Source: Paramacrobiotus metropolitanus (taxonomy: Eukaryota; Tardigrada; Eutardigrada; Parachela; Macrobiotidae). Taken from it: a stretch of DNA of 64,000 nt. This document shows positions 28,101 to 41,033 of the stretch, piece by piece (positions within the stretch are counted from its first letter, which is position 1; each line of letters begins with the position of its first letter). The stretch covers positions 1,364,001-1,428,000 of the forward strand of contig NW_026570235.1 of the NCBI RefSeq assembly GCF_019649055.1, written 5' to 3'. Under the pieces are notes generated by a model, which had not been told where the DNA came from, searched no databases, and worked only from the letters and a program-made list of their open reading frames with translations. A program made the position numbers and the translations under genes.

Positions 28101-31100
28101 TGACATAATTAGACGCGGCCTGCAGTCCATGAAATACAATGATATTTACTGTGCTTAGGCTGTATATATGCAGAGACATATTTGATTTATCGCTGGTTTC
28201 GCCATTTTTGGTCATGACCAAAACGTGCCGATTCGGTTTTACCAATCCAACAACAATTTTTTTACACTAATGTGGTCATTAATCTCAATTAGGAATGGAA
28301 AAATTTATTCATACATCCTCGCAATAAACTTGTCGAAAATTTAGGCACAATAAAGCCGCCGAACCATTCGTTATCTTTACCACGTTGCGATCAGCGTTGA
28401 TGTCAACGAAAGAAAAGATTAACCTCGAATATACGTAACTGTTTTTGGTAGTAAATTCTTCATCGAACAATAATTATTTTTCGACGTGCCTAAAGCATGT
28501 CAAATTGCATCAGAATAAATAACACACTGAAAGCTGTGCATTCTGGACTTTGGTTACGCATATCTCTATGGATAAATATACACTTCTACGGATACATAAA
28601 GTTACGGTAGCTGGCAAAAAAATGTACGTGCACAACGTTAATGATTTTTTGAGTATCAAAAGTTTACAAAGGCTGTACAAATGTCATAAAAATTTATGTA
28701 GGCGGATCTGGGTCTACGGTTCTGGTGTTTATAAATTGAAGCGACAAAGAATCACTGAGATCCAGTCGTATTTCGTTTTAAAAGAGCATTTACACTCTCA
28801 TTCCTGTCTGGTCATTTGCATTTATATCACCACAAAGCAAAGCCGCAAAGATACACAAGCTGTTCGGGTCGTATAAATTGATCATCAGCGAATTCATTTG
28901 AGGACACTAAAGATCTATTTTAGAAGAATGAACAGCCTGAAACACCGAATACACCAGCCAATTTCGGCAGAATATTTATTTCAAATAAACCGCCTGATTA
29001 AATATTCGGCGTCAACGCGACGTTATGGTAAACTCCGCAAACAAGTGTAGCACAAGCCGCCATTTTTAACAAATGTTTAATTATTTTTTTTAAATTGCTT
29101 TTGAAAATTAACATTTTTAAACTTTCATATCGAACTTTGAGTTAAAGAAAATTTTTATGAGCGGGTTTTGCTACAACTACTACTGATAGAATTTGATAGC
29201 ATTTGACTTCTGAGAACAACGATATCAGCGGCAATATCATTTTGAAGATTTTCTGTACCAGCTGGATGTGGATTTGCAAATGGTAGCCAGTTGGTTCTTA
29301 GCAAATTAAATGTGAAAGCAAGCGGAACGTGATGGAGACAGCGGCATGCGCAGTAGCGGTAGGGAGGCAGTAGACAATAACCAAATGAGAGTCAAATCTG
29401 TCTAGTGATCAGTATGCACCTTAAAATGGGATCGGAATAAGTAAGCGTACTAATGCTAAGATGGGCGCTGGCGCGCACACATATGCCGTATCCGGCGCAC
29501 CGCCAAGAAATTCTCTTCCACCGAGTGCCGACTAACAGATTTGTAGCCGATTTCCTGTTTTGCATATTCGTTAAATTAACGACCAATTTAACCTTAAGTA
29601 TAGGTTATACCGGCATGTCGCGATGTACATGTACGGTCGGGGAAACGAGGAAATCTAAGGTCAGAGTTGGCAAATAAATTGTTCTTTGATTGGTCCGGCT
29701 CAGACACTTGAAAATTCCCATCTTTTGTTGACCTTCAAGAGGGGGATTATCGTTTTTGCTGCAGCGCGGGGTGAGTGCAGCACTAGCACTTTGGGATGGA
29801 ATGGTTGTTGATTGAGCAGATCCGTCCTCCAAATAAACTTGAGTTGTGGTGTTTAGCCTTTAATTAAGCTGCCTGAGCTGTAACAGCTGCTCGGCATCCA
29901 ACTGGTATTTACACCAGCACACGCTCTACCACTGGGCGTATTTCGAATATCCGTAGAGAGAAGTGGAAATCAGATTGAAATTATGCGCAATATATAACTG
30001 GGACTCGCATAATACTTCATTTAACAAGCAAAACGCCGTTACAAGTGGCTGGTTCAACATTTATTCAATAGTGTGTGTACTGTAAAATTTCCCAATGAGA
30101 AATGTATGGCTGTAAGGGTTTCGGATCTAAATTCCTATCGGCTTGCGCTATTGTGTCCGTATTTATTATGGCCAATGGGCATTCGTAAAAGAAATTAGTC
30201 CTCTTTTGTAGGAAAAGTGGAAGAACTAACATAGTGCCACAGCCATGTTATGCATTAACATGAGGGTTGTCAGAATCATCCACGAAATAACCGGTGCAGC
30301 GTGTAAAAATCGATAAGAATACCATACACCGAGCACCATAGCTAGCCTTTAAATTCCAAATGGACAACCATTTTAAGCGCGCCTGGCGATACATATATGT
30401 GAGCAAAATGAAAAGAATACGCTAATCACACTAAGTGCTACCACCAACTGCTTCGGTATTAGTTGCGCGACAGTCATTTATTTTAATGGCTCTGACCACA
30501 AACTTTGTGTTTTGGATATTTTTCCAGCTAGCGGCCTTCACTTTAAAAGCCCTGTCCATTCCATTATCGTTTGGGGAATAGCGTGTATAAAATTATCCCT
30601 CAACCCAACCGAATGGGATTAGCAATGGGATACATAATTAGCAATGCATGGATTTGCCAGCCAAAGCTGCAATCATGCACGCATCATATATTAGAATAAA
30701 AGTCAGAAATGCAGAAACAAATAATTTAGCCGCATTCATATTTGCGCGTCCGGGAGATGTGCATATACTACATTGCAACCTATATGTTTTGTATATACGG
30801 CAAATGATATCGCGACGTTTTCCCCTTTACGCTTCCAGCCCGGCATGGGACGGCGATGATACTCTGTGTGCTAGTTTTCCTCGACAGGAGGAAACGTCCG
30901 CCACGTCGATGATCGGCTCCGTGCGAGCGCCGGAGCGATCCAGTGAAACATGATAACCTGATGTGATTCTGTTTCGGTGGATACAAATACATCATCCCTG
31001 GCACTATACAGTGCACACACTGCCAGAGCCTTTTATTTCTTTTGACTGCTATGGCAATCATCGCTTTAACCAGCTCGTTTCCTTTTCAGATGTATCCCCA

Positions 31101-34100
31101 CATCATTTCATGGAGCAATTGGCTCAGCCGCACTTTTACTGCTTCGCAAATTTGTTAACTCGTAAAATCACGGTAGCGCGAAATTTGATTAGCATATCTT
31201 TAATACATATAACATCCGTTTATTTCACCCATAGACAGATTCAATAATAGCGATGTTCGCCAAGCGTGTTGTGGGAAATTCATCAGCCCATCAGATCAAT
31301 CGTTTTCTTTCCATATTATACGACACTGAATACTTATCAATATTTATTTTGTTATAGCAAATTCAGAAAAGCCGTTGTATCTAAAACTGATACTAATATT
31401 ACCCGATTTAGAAACACATAATTACTGTAGCTGGTTTGGTGGTCACAAATAATTAGTGCAAAATTAAAAACAACATTCCAAAATGAAAGGTTACTAAAAT
31501 CACGCGTACGTACGTTTGTAAATAAGACTCGGAGGTGATTCATACAAGTTATTCATTGTTTACCTAGCCTTACAAGTAAAAGTAAGTATCAAGTAGTTTC
31601 AGTTTCTGATAACAATTAGGTCGTTTGATAGTCAGCAGCAAATTAAATTAAACCAACGAATTGTCTACTTTATCGGGCAACTACGGAACACCGGTTTCGT
31701 AAATTTTCAGTTTTCAAAACGAAATTTTCGATTTAGTTGCATGTCGCAAAACGTTTTCGCAAAATGCAGAAAGGTTCATATTGCCAAAACGAAAGAAATG
31801 TTAAAAATCTGAGCAATGAAACCTATGCTTCCGGTAGAGCGGTATCACATTAACCACTGCTCAGACGCTTACCGTGAAGTTCACAATTTTGCCGGCACCG
31901 GAAGTCATAACTTATCATAAACCCAAACTTCAGATTTGTGACACGCAATTCGATCGTAATAAAAATGTAACCAAGTTATAACGCTCCTTTGTAGATCTTT
32001 TAAATCAATTTAGCTTCTAGTGAAGTCGATGCCTTGCAGTTTTTATAATTTGCAAGGACTTTTAATTTAGTCATAACAAATGGATGATATAAGTAGATTC
32101 TCACTTACCCGGCACACTCATCAATTCTGCAGTACAAAAGATTGGAAAAGCCAAGACGTGGGATGAGAATGTGAAGTGCAATCTAGAGCATTCTGATCGA
32201 AGATCCGCCAATGTTCCTCAGTTTATTACAGCTGGGTCGATATGTACACATATATACGAGTATGATTTCTACACATGTATAATTCTTCGTTGATGAGTAT
32301 GTTGATCGGCGGAGCTATCAGCGCTTACCCCCGAATTTTATTGTAGAATTAACGCAGGTAGATCTGCAAAGTAAATCCAGAAGTAATCAGCTGGTGACTG
32401 TTTGTTTTGCACAACATATCGTTTAACACCGTGCAGACTTTATCGCATTGTTAACACACGTTTGCATTTTATATTTAACTGATAAGCTACCTGCACAACG
32501 TCGCGCCACTGAATAATGTTTTACCAATGGCTTAGCACGGATTATGCGCACACACTTTACCATCGGTCAAGCGAGAAAAAACAACGCCGGAAAAAAACTC
32601 TGCCTCCTTGATAAAAGCGTCTTAACAACACATGTACACGCGTACATACAGTTGACTGCACTCCGTGCCGCTATGTGCCAAACCACCCGTGGTTTGAATT
32701 ATTACTCTAGCCAATTACGCCATAGAGACGTTATCGAGAACATCTTGTGAAAAATGGTAACAATAACGAGTTTAGACGAGGCGTTTGGGAATACGCTTGG
32801 CAGTTGTGATTATCAGATTGCCGTATACAACGCGTCCGTTCATAAACGACATGCTAAATGCTTCTCACACGAACCGGGAATTTTAAGGATACTGGATATT
32901 CTCATCAAAACGGCAGGGGAAGGGGAGCAGCGGTGCTATAGAAAACTTAAAAGAAAACAACACTTTTATATACGTACATCAAATTAAAAGCGCAAAGCAA
33001 GTTTTCACATTTGGGCACACATACATATACACACTGTTGACAGTGCAGCAAGCTCATCGATGTTTCTTGCCCTGGAAACTAACTAAGAGACACAATGTGC
33101 ACAATTCATGAGAAATTTGGGAATCAGTACTCAAAAACGGAAATACAAATTGATTGTGTCCTATGGGTGCAAGTGAGAAGGCGGACTATGAAGGGAATAC
33201 TGTGATGCGCACAGATCTGGGCGTTAACCATTCTGGAGCAACAACAGGCATATACACACATAGTGAAACGTACTGTGGCTTCGGCTCTGAAGACTGTACA
33301 TTGAAAATATACACAGCAGTATCTACGGTAGAAAACAGTCAATATCCTACTTTTAACCACATTAAAATTCGTATATGGCATAAAAATAAACGAGTGCCTA
33401 CTGAACGTGCACATAGTTCACCTGCTAGTAAGAGAACCATCTTCTCATATCTGCAACAATATTTGTCTATACGCACTCGGAATTATTATGTAAATTTCAC
33501 CATAAAGCGCAAATGTGAAATGGCATCCGCATGCGGATACGATTATATTGCTCGGTCCTGTTAGTACCGGAAATTTCATTTTACGTGCACGTATAAAGCA
33601 CCTGAAATGCTCTCTTGATTTGTAGTTCTTGCAACTAAACCGGATCACCGACTTCGCTGCAGATCTTTGCCGTTATGCGGTTGTCAGTATTGTCAAAATT
33701 TTTGATTTTTTTCAGACTGGAAAATGAATAACAAGAGCGTTTATTAAGTCGAGAAATGAAACACTGAACTTTGAGCGCTGTATAGCATAACTCTTTCTTG
33801 TGAGTACAGTTTACGCAAAATCAAGCATAAACAGAATGAAGTACTCTTCCAAGGAAAAGTTAAAAAATGCCGGTGCAGCGTGGTTTTCTTGCAAACTGAA
33901 ATACAATAAAAGTACACAGAAAAGAATTAAGTATTTTAGGCCGGATGGACGGCTATAGCTACCGATTCGTCACTGCAGTCGTCAAAGCAATCTGCGTAAG
34001 ATTCCCGAAATTCCCAAAAACGATTGGTACTTAAATAAGGGCATATTAATAATCGCCGTTTTCAGACACGGCAGGCCAACATTAAGCACAATGACTGGCA

Positions 34101-37100
34101 ACATTTAAAAAGAGCGGTCACGAGTGTGTTGCACAAGCTTGTCTTTGTGGTATTGAATAATCAATCATGCAAAATCAACCAAGGTGATCCAGTTGGGTTA
34201 AATCTTATTCATCAAAATCCTGTCGTGTGTTGCCAGTTTATTTGTCAATGAAATGCCCCCGCCGAAGCATGCATATAAAATTCAGAAGCAATTTTGCGTA
34301 TCGGAACTGCTCGATGACGACGTCGCGATCATCAAGTGCAAATGATGCACTATATGTTCCGCATCGGCCATTGAATCATTGTTACTGACAGGGACATTCC
34401 CTTGACTGCCTGCATAACCTGATGAAGCGAACCCATTTGCAATTTTTTATGGGGGGTTTCAGGAGCAGGTTGTCAATTTACCATGTACCAAATGCTCCAT
34501 ACACGTGGGACTTCTAGATCGCTTCCAACACACGTCCTGCAAGTGATAAATAATCAAGCAAGTAATTAGTTTTGAGTGCTTCGCACAGTGTATGACAGGT
34601 GCTTCTTCCGTTGCCCTTTTGGCAAAAAAGCCACGCATACCAATCTATCTACTCTTCCAGCATCTTAGCAGGACAGCATAAATGCCCTGTCGTGAACCGG
34701 AACATGCACATCTGCAAAGCTGCATTTCGACATATTGTACAATATGCTGGGGTTGAAGTACACATAGAGCGTTCATCGCCGTCTACGGCAAATAATTTAG
34801 AATACTTCTATAATATATGCACGTAATTTTCTCCGAATAAATCAGCCATCATAAGAATTCTGAGTTTTATACGTGCTTATTAATTTTATCAACGCTACCG
34901 ACTACCGGTATACCGGTAGCTGGGAAAATCATAATATTTACCTGGAAAAACTACCCGTTGGATAGCTCGTGTAGTCAGTACAGATAACTTGACATGCACG
35001 TTCAGATTTTTTTAAAAGTGAGGAAAAACTTATTATTCATTTTTTTTCACTGAATAGACATAATTCAGTACTGCACAATCATTGTGTTGCGTTATTTAAC
35101 GCAGATCGTTTCGCACATTTAACCGCAGCCTAGATAATCTGATAATGAAGGTAGAGCCAAAATCTTCTGCTGGATGCAAGCAGTACAGATATATAGCTTA
35201 TAGATCCGAAAATTGTATGGATATATGGAGTATACACAAAATCTCTAAATGGTCAGTGTCGATTGCCAGCCAAAAACGATAATTATCCATCTCCGGATTG
35301 CTCTCGGAGCTGAATAGCCGTCCTTTTGCAGCTAAATAAATGATTATTTAAATGTAGAGCAGTCACCGCTGTACAGGGCAGGAAGTCTAAAGGCTTGTCC
35401 CATTTATTTTTGGATGCAACTTCGTATTACCCTGTGATGATACAACACACAGCAATTTGACGGTTAAATTGCACATTAACCTAGAACGCTAAACCACAAT
35501 GTGCTCTCAAAGAAAAGGCGTTTTACAAAATTAATGAATTTTTTCGCTTGTGTTGATAGGTTTCCTGGTGAGCAATATGTATTTTACTATTTCAAATTTA
35601 TTGCTGGATCGGCGCAAATAGATTAGTTAACGATAGTATCGGGAGTAAGTACATGTAAAGCTTGAGAGATTTTAAGATTACATCGTAACATTTTTGTTTA
35701 GTTGATATATAATAAATATTTACGCGTTTGCCGTTGCATTTTTAATTTGCAGCTGGATTTATTCAGCACCTGCTGTATAATATCACAGATACTGCTTGGT
35801 GTATTCATACCCAATATTGCAATGTTGGCGTTTAGTAATTTGCCGCTAACAACACAAAAGAGTTATATCTGTCTGCTAGCGGGGAACAACTGTTGTTGGT
35901 TAACAATCCACCCGTCTGATACAGGGGCTCCCACTGTTCCTCCTTCCATTGATATGCAATTATATTGCACATTTCTTGTAAATTCAAATTGTTCAACCAC
36001 CATATAAAGTGACACTTTTTCATTCCTTCCGTTCTGTTCATACTCATCATCATCCCATGTGTCCATCGTGCCCAGCAAGTCAAGCCGAAAATTTTGCATG
36101 CTTAGAACACCTTTTAGTTAGCTGGAAACTTGGTATTCCGACAATGCATGGGGCGCAGTTTATCTGAGGTCAAAGCGTGATCCCGTCGTATAATAAAAAT
36201 CATGATTCGTGACAAAGTCAAATTATCCATTACAGGTATCGCATTCTGTTCGAAAGGGCATTCTTCCTGCTGGAAATAGGCCATATAATCATAGCCTTAT
36301 TTGAAGACTATGCTCTAACGCATGGCTTATTTCTTGCGTGCAACCATCAAAGCCTGTCGAGTTTGGTAAAGGATTGATCTCACCGGCACGTTCCCAAGAA
36401 CAATTGATGCATTTTTCTGCCAATGTGCACCACTTCACTACTGATTCACTGGAGTTTTGAGTTGGAACAAAACAGAAAAAACTAACAAAATTGAAAAGAA
36501 TCGAGGATTTTAGTGATGTACGACGCAGTTATACCGAGGTTTACTTATCACAGGGAAACATTCTCTAGCCTGCCACCTTTATATGTACTATATATATTTG
36601 CATTATATTTGTACTAAGTACTCGTATACTGATAATTTTGTTTTGATACAATAAATGCATTTATTAACGTTCGTGTCATTTATTGCATCACGAGTCATTT
36701 AATTGATCTGCTAAAAACGGTGCCAGATTGCCCGATCGGGCATACAATAGCAATACTTAGGCTGAACAAATACTTTATATACTTACTTTTGCAATCAACC
36801 GCAACATTACTTGAATTAAAATTACCATCATGTTGTGGGGTAAAAAGAGGGGTTGTGGGGTAGTAATGCTGCATCGCATATTTCTGTTTTGTAAATTATA
36901 ATATTACATACAGTACTTATCTATTTGCAGGCTGCATGCTACTCGTATCTCGTTAAACATTTGCGCTAATATCCTTCTGGTTATTGTTACTTGTGAAAAT
37001 TAATAGCTCTGTGGCGCAATTAGTTGAATATGAAAGTTACAGACTTACAAAAACGATGTTAATTCCAAAAACCAAGAAAAATGATTATGGCAGTGCCAGT

Positions 37101-37483
37101 AATTAATCTTCTGCCATCATGATCTGATAAGGAGCATTACAAGACAGTGAAGACACACACTCCATGTCAGTATTGAATTCTGTTGCTTGCCAAATAAAAG
37201 TTATAGTACTCGTATATCGGATTTTTATCCCGAATTATCGCAGCGCAACAATAACGCAACTAGCCAGTGCTGTATTCAGAAATAATGTTGTCAAATACTG
37301 ACAAATAGCTGATATTTAAAAGTAAAACTAGAATCAATATGTGAGGCAAATCGCACAGTTATGGCAACAATAAGATTTTTCTGAGAAGACTACTGAAAAA
37401 AGGGTCGAAACCGGCCCGAAATTGAAGACAGTACATGTAATTAAGAAACCAACAAAACATTTGGAAAGGAGGCTGTGACTGAA
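25169..37483. other. Gene-poor intergenic region
   Basis: About 12 kb without a supported gene. GC-richer patches occur at about 25,380-25,460 and 27,490-27,580. Many short frames exist (for example 136 codons at 33,154 plus), but none shows a domain, splice pattern or codon character like the genes on either side. No complete tRNA cloverleaf, rRNA or CRISPR-like array was found by eye. Distant regulatory sequence is possible but not shown. Confidence 0.5.
34902..34919. repeat. Perfect 18-bp palindrome
   Basis: CTACCGGTATACCGGTAG equals its own reverse complement over 18 bases, with no spacer. A CTACCG half-unit lies just upstream, at about 34,895. It could be a protein-binding site or the core of a decayed repeat; nothing in the context decides. 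Confidence 0.6.
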
Positions 37484-37875
37484 CTACTTCGCATTAATCA
37501 TCCTCATTAGCATACCACAATCCTCCTCAACTGTATGTATAAAGTTCAAGATGGTTATGACATCGCATGTGTGATCTTCTTGACCTAATACTACGGAATC
37601 ATTTAAAAATGGCTGTGCTTGAACTACAGCGCTGTTCATTTTAATTTGTGCTGAAGGAGTATCAATTCTAAAAGCTCTTAGCTTTGAAGCACCCACTTGC
37701 TCTTTAATTGCCCGGATCTGTTACCTTTATAGACCACGAGATCCAAATTGAAAAATTTCTCACACTTCTTCAAGAAGCGTGAAGATGGCGCCGTTGTCTG
37801 CCCGGCTGGACATCGGCTCACTTGTATTACACCGTACTCCACCTTCTTTATACTCGCTGTTCTTACATTAATCAC
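37484..37875 (-). pseudogene. Unidentified coding-like stretch in two frames
   Basis: Minus-strand reading gives a protein-like segment (VEYGVIQVSRCPAGQ, then FLKKCEKFFNLDLVVYK) up to about 37,730. It is followed in another frame by IRAIKEQVGASKLRAF, then FLNDSVVLGQEDHTCDVI, to a stop at 37,484. The frame change sits next to GGTAACAG, so a tiny intron, a frameshift or chance are all possible. No family is recognised. It could be a decayed gene, terminal exons of an unseen gene, or noise. Confidence 0.25.
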
Positions 37876-40800
37876 TGCTCAGTTTATGTGAGAACTAACG
37901 GTAGGTAGTGAAAATATGTTCATACAGAACACAGTTCAGTTTAAATATAATACAGTTCGGTAATAAGCGCCAGTACGACTCGTACGCATACCAATACGTA
38001 CCCAAAAAGCATTATTTCCGAAACTGAACGAAGTACTTCAGTATGAAAAATATTGTTCTGGAGGCCTGGATCTTATACTATATTTTCAGACCGTTTATTT
38101 TCGCATACATAATGATAGTTGATGGTAAATATATATATTTATAGGAATTTAAAAATCGAACGATCAAGAGGTTTAACTAGATGGTAATTTCTAAAAATTT
38201 CGTGCGTAGAACACAACTGATAGTATTTTTCTTTGTTGTTCCTTAATTACTTATATGCAAATGGCAGATCATTTGATGGACTTATTATTTTGCACGCTAA
38301 ACCTACTGCAGTTGTTTAACAGCGAGCAGTATCCTCAGACAACCTTTGGAACGGTCAGCCAAGGCCATTCCGATAAGGATCAAGTTGTAAAGGCTTATCA
38401 GTTCGAAATTTTCTTGTCAGAATTGATAGAATCTTAATGGACCGGTGCAAATTGTCGGCAAAGCTTTTGTTTTCCTTTTACTCTGATTACTGTTTTGGGA
38501 GCAGATGTCTTCTAGGATTACCAGTAATACAAGAAAGGAATTATGGAAGGGGTTGCTTCTTAATGATCAGGGATGCGGATTTGACAGAAAAGCATATAAA
38601 TTTGGCTTCTTCCGACAACGTTCTGAAACGCCACATAAAAACTTAAACTTCGTTTTGTTTATCAGATGCAAATAGCGTATGGTCAATTAGCAGCCCTCCC
38701 TACTTTGTCACTTATTTTGTATGTGTCCGGTTGAATAATTTTTTATGAATGTGGCTTGAAGTACTGTTCATAGATGCGCTTTAGACTACTCTTAGCGCAG
38801 CGGGTTCTTTAAGCTGAATATACGATTATTGCACTTCTATCATTATTTAAATTCTGGTCCTTATACTGATGTTAATTTCCAGTTAAAGTGTAAACCGCGC
38901 CTTGCATACTCGATGTCCAGACAAACTGTTGTAGTGCAAACGTTAGTACGTAGGCATTTAACTGCGACAGAATTTTTTGTAAGTAGGCACGACGTAAAAT
39001 TCTCACATCCTACTCTATACCTTATCGTTACTAACATAATATTATGCTGTATCACTACACCTTGGTATAGACTGAAGGATCTCGATATTGGCATAATTAA
39101 TAATTGGCATAAAGCATCAAATAAAGCCGTCCTTACTTACCTGAATGTAAAGCTGAAAGGGTGAACTAACTGCAAACAGATATACTGCAAATATACTCCA
39201 TTCCAAAATATTGACAGATAAAAAACTCGTCAGTTTCGATTCTTGCGAGAACATTTATACACAAAAGTTTAAACTGTGAAAAATGTTATTTGTAAAGGTC
39301 ATCCACAAGAGTATATTATATACACCTACCTGTACTTCATGCTGAACGAAATTAAAAATATTTGATTCATATAGTAGAAAGTGAATTTTCAATCAAACTG
39401 TATAGCGCCGAAGTCACTCTTGGAGTTACAAGTTAAATATATTTTGCAATCCAATTCATGCAGACGGAGCATTGACCATCGTCTTAATCATCAACCGGAT
39501 TGGTTGCATCAGATCCCACTTATTCTGATTCTCTTTACTGATAATCCCTTACACTTCCATTGCACAGAGTTACAGTGAATATTCCCTGATAGAACCGAAA
39601 TTAATTTCTATTTTATGCGAGAAGTAGATGACCAACAAGTCTTTATGCGGCTATTAGAAAGGATCGCTGGAAGCTTAACTAGCCCAAAGACGGTTTGACC
39701 CAAACTTTCACCAAAATAGCGCCAAATTTAATAAAGTTTATTGATTTTGGGAAGAGTGTAAATTGTTTGTCATGGATCCGAACTTAACATTTCATTATTA
39801 TGCCGTTGCAGTTTGTGGTCAGCGTGGCCAGAGACAGGGACATCAATAAGTACTAGTAGCACTGAATGGATACACGCTACTTTAGGCATCGTATGTGCGT
39901 AAATATTACTTCTACATATAGATATGAGCGATTTTGACGGTCTACGGTATAAGTGAGTATAGTCTGTTATACATATATTAACGTTCCAGGGCTAGGGCTG
40001 ATAATCAATGTAACAGCATTTTGTTGCTCGTAGAATAAGGAAACAGGATTCATAATAAAACCACCTCGCCGCACTATTGTATAGCAGAGAACTGACCAGC
40101 TCACCGTACATTTTTTATTGGTTTCAAACTGTAACAAAGATATCCCAGTTGTTCAGCAAGGAATTATAACTGATGGATGCATGCATATATGAAAACACGC
40201 CATCATAAATAACCCAGCATCATTGTCATTCAGAAAACTTTCGCGGTTTGACTTTGCTTAAATACACATTTTCGGTCATACGTTTGTCAAATAAACTTCC
40301 AGAATATACTTTTACGCACGAATTACTTCGCACCAAATCCGGCTGCCAGTCTGGTGGACCGTGGACTCGTATCGGCCATTTCCACTTTAGCATTGTCGAG
40401 ACGGTAATTGCGAACAATCAATGCAGGCTTGTCAGCTTCCGGTGATTTTCGTAATAATCAAAATTAATGTCAAAACTAACAGTAAGGTCTTCTGTTAAGG
40501 CCTTTGTTGCTTCAGTTGTTACGAGAATAATGTGGTGACCTTTGGTTATCAGCTGGCTATAAGGCTAATTTTGTTTCTTGACTTTAAGCAATATTTTCTA
40601 AATTTTCTCCCGGGTGCCAGCGCAAGTTCCAATTCCAGTAGTCGCATTTGTCTGGTATCACCATCACACCGTCTGCACGGAAAGTCTACTGTAGTAGACA
40701 CACTACTCGTAGACAGTAGTAGTGAGACTTGGGCGGAGCAATATCGGCATACGTCAATGAGTCATTATTCTTGCGCATTGCCGCTACTTCCAGCTTTCAA

Positions 40801-41033
40801 CCGGTTCCCGTTACCCGTATTGCATTTCCCCAGTGTACAGTTAAAAAATTTCCTCTTCGTTTGGGTTGCGCGACATCCGTAGAGTTTCAACTTGTCATCC
40901 TGAACAAGCTGTAATTTCGTTACGCTGTTTGCGGAAACTCTAGCACAGTTAACTGCTTTTACTATTAATAAAAACGGGATAGCGTATACTAGTCACGGCA
41001 TTTGAAATACGCTGATCCGGGCTGAGAAACTCC
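37876..41033. other. Spacer and presumed promoter region upstream of adenylosuccinate synthetase
   Basis: No supported gene. The last few hundred bases should contain the adenylosuccinate synthetase promoter and 5' UTR, but I found no convincing core element. Adjacent short frames at 38,255-38,646 and one at 38,829-39,164 have no recognisable features. Confidence 0.45.

Noticed and set aside
33154-33564. 136-codon plus-strand open frame in the gene-poor region
   Set aside because: No recognisable motif, splice context or repeat in the window, and its length is possible by chance in 26 kb of six-frame sequence.
37006-37020. GCTCTGTGGCGCAAT, identical to the 5' part of a typical tRNA-Arg including the A-box
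   Set aside because: The following bases do not form D, anticodon or T arms and no B-box follows at the proper distance. At most it is a tRNA-derived fragment.
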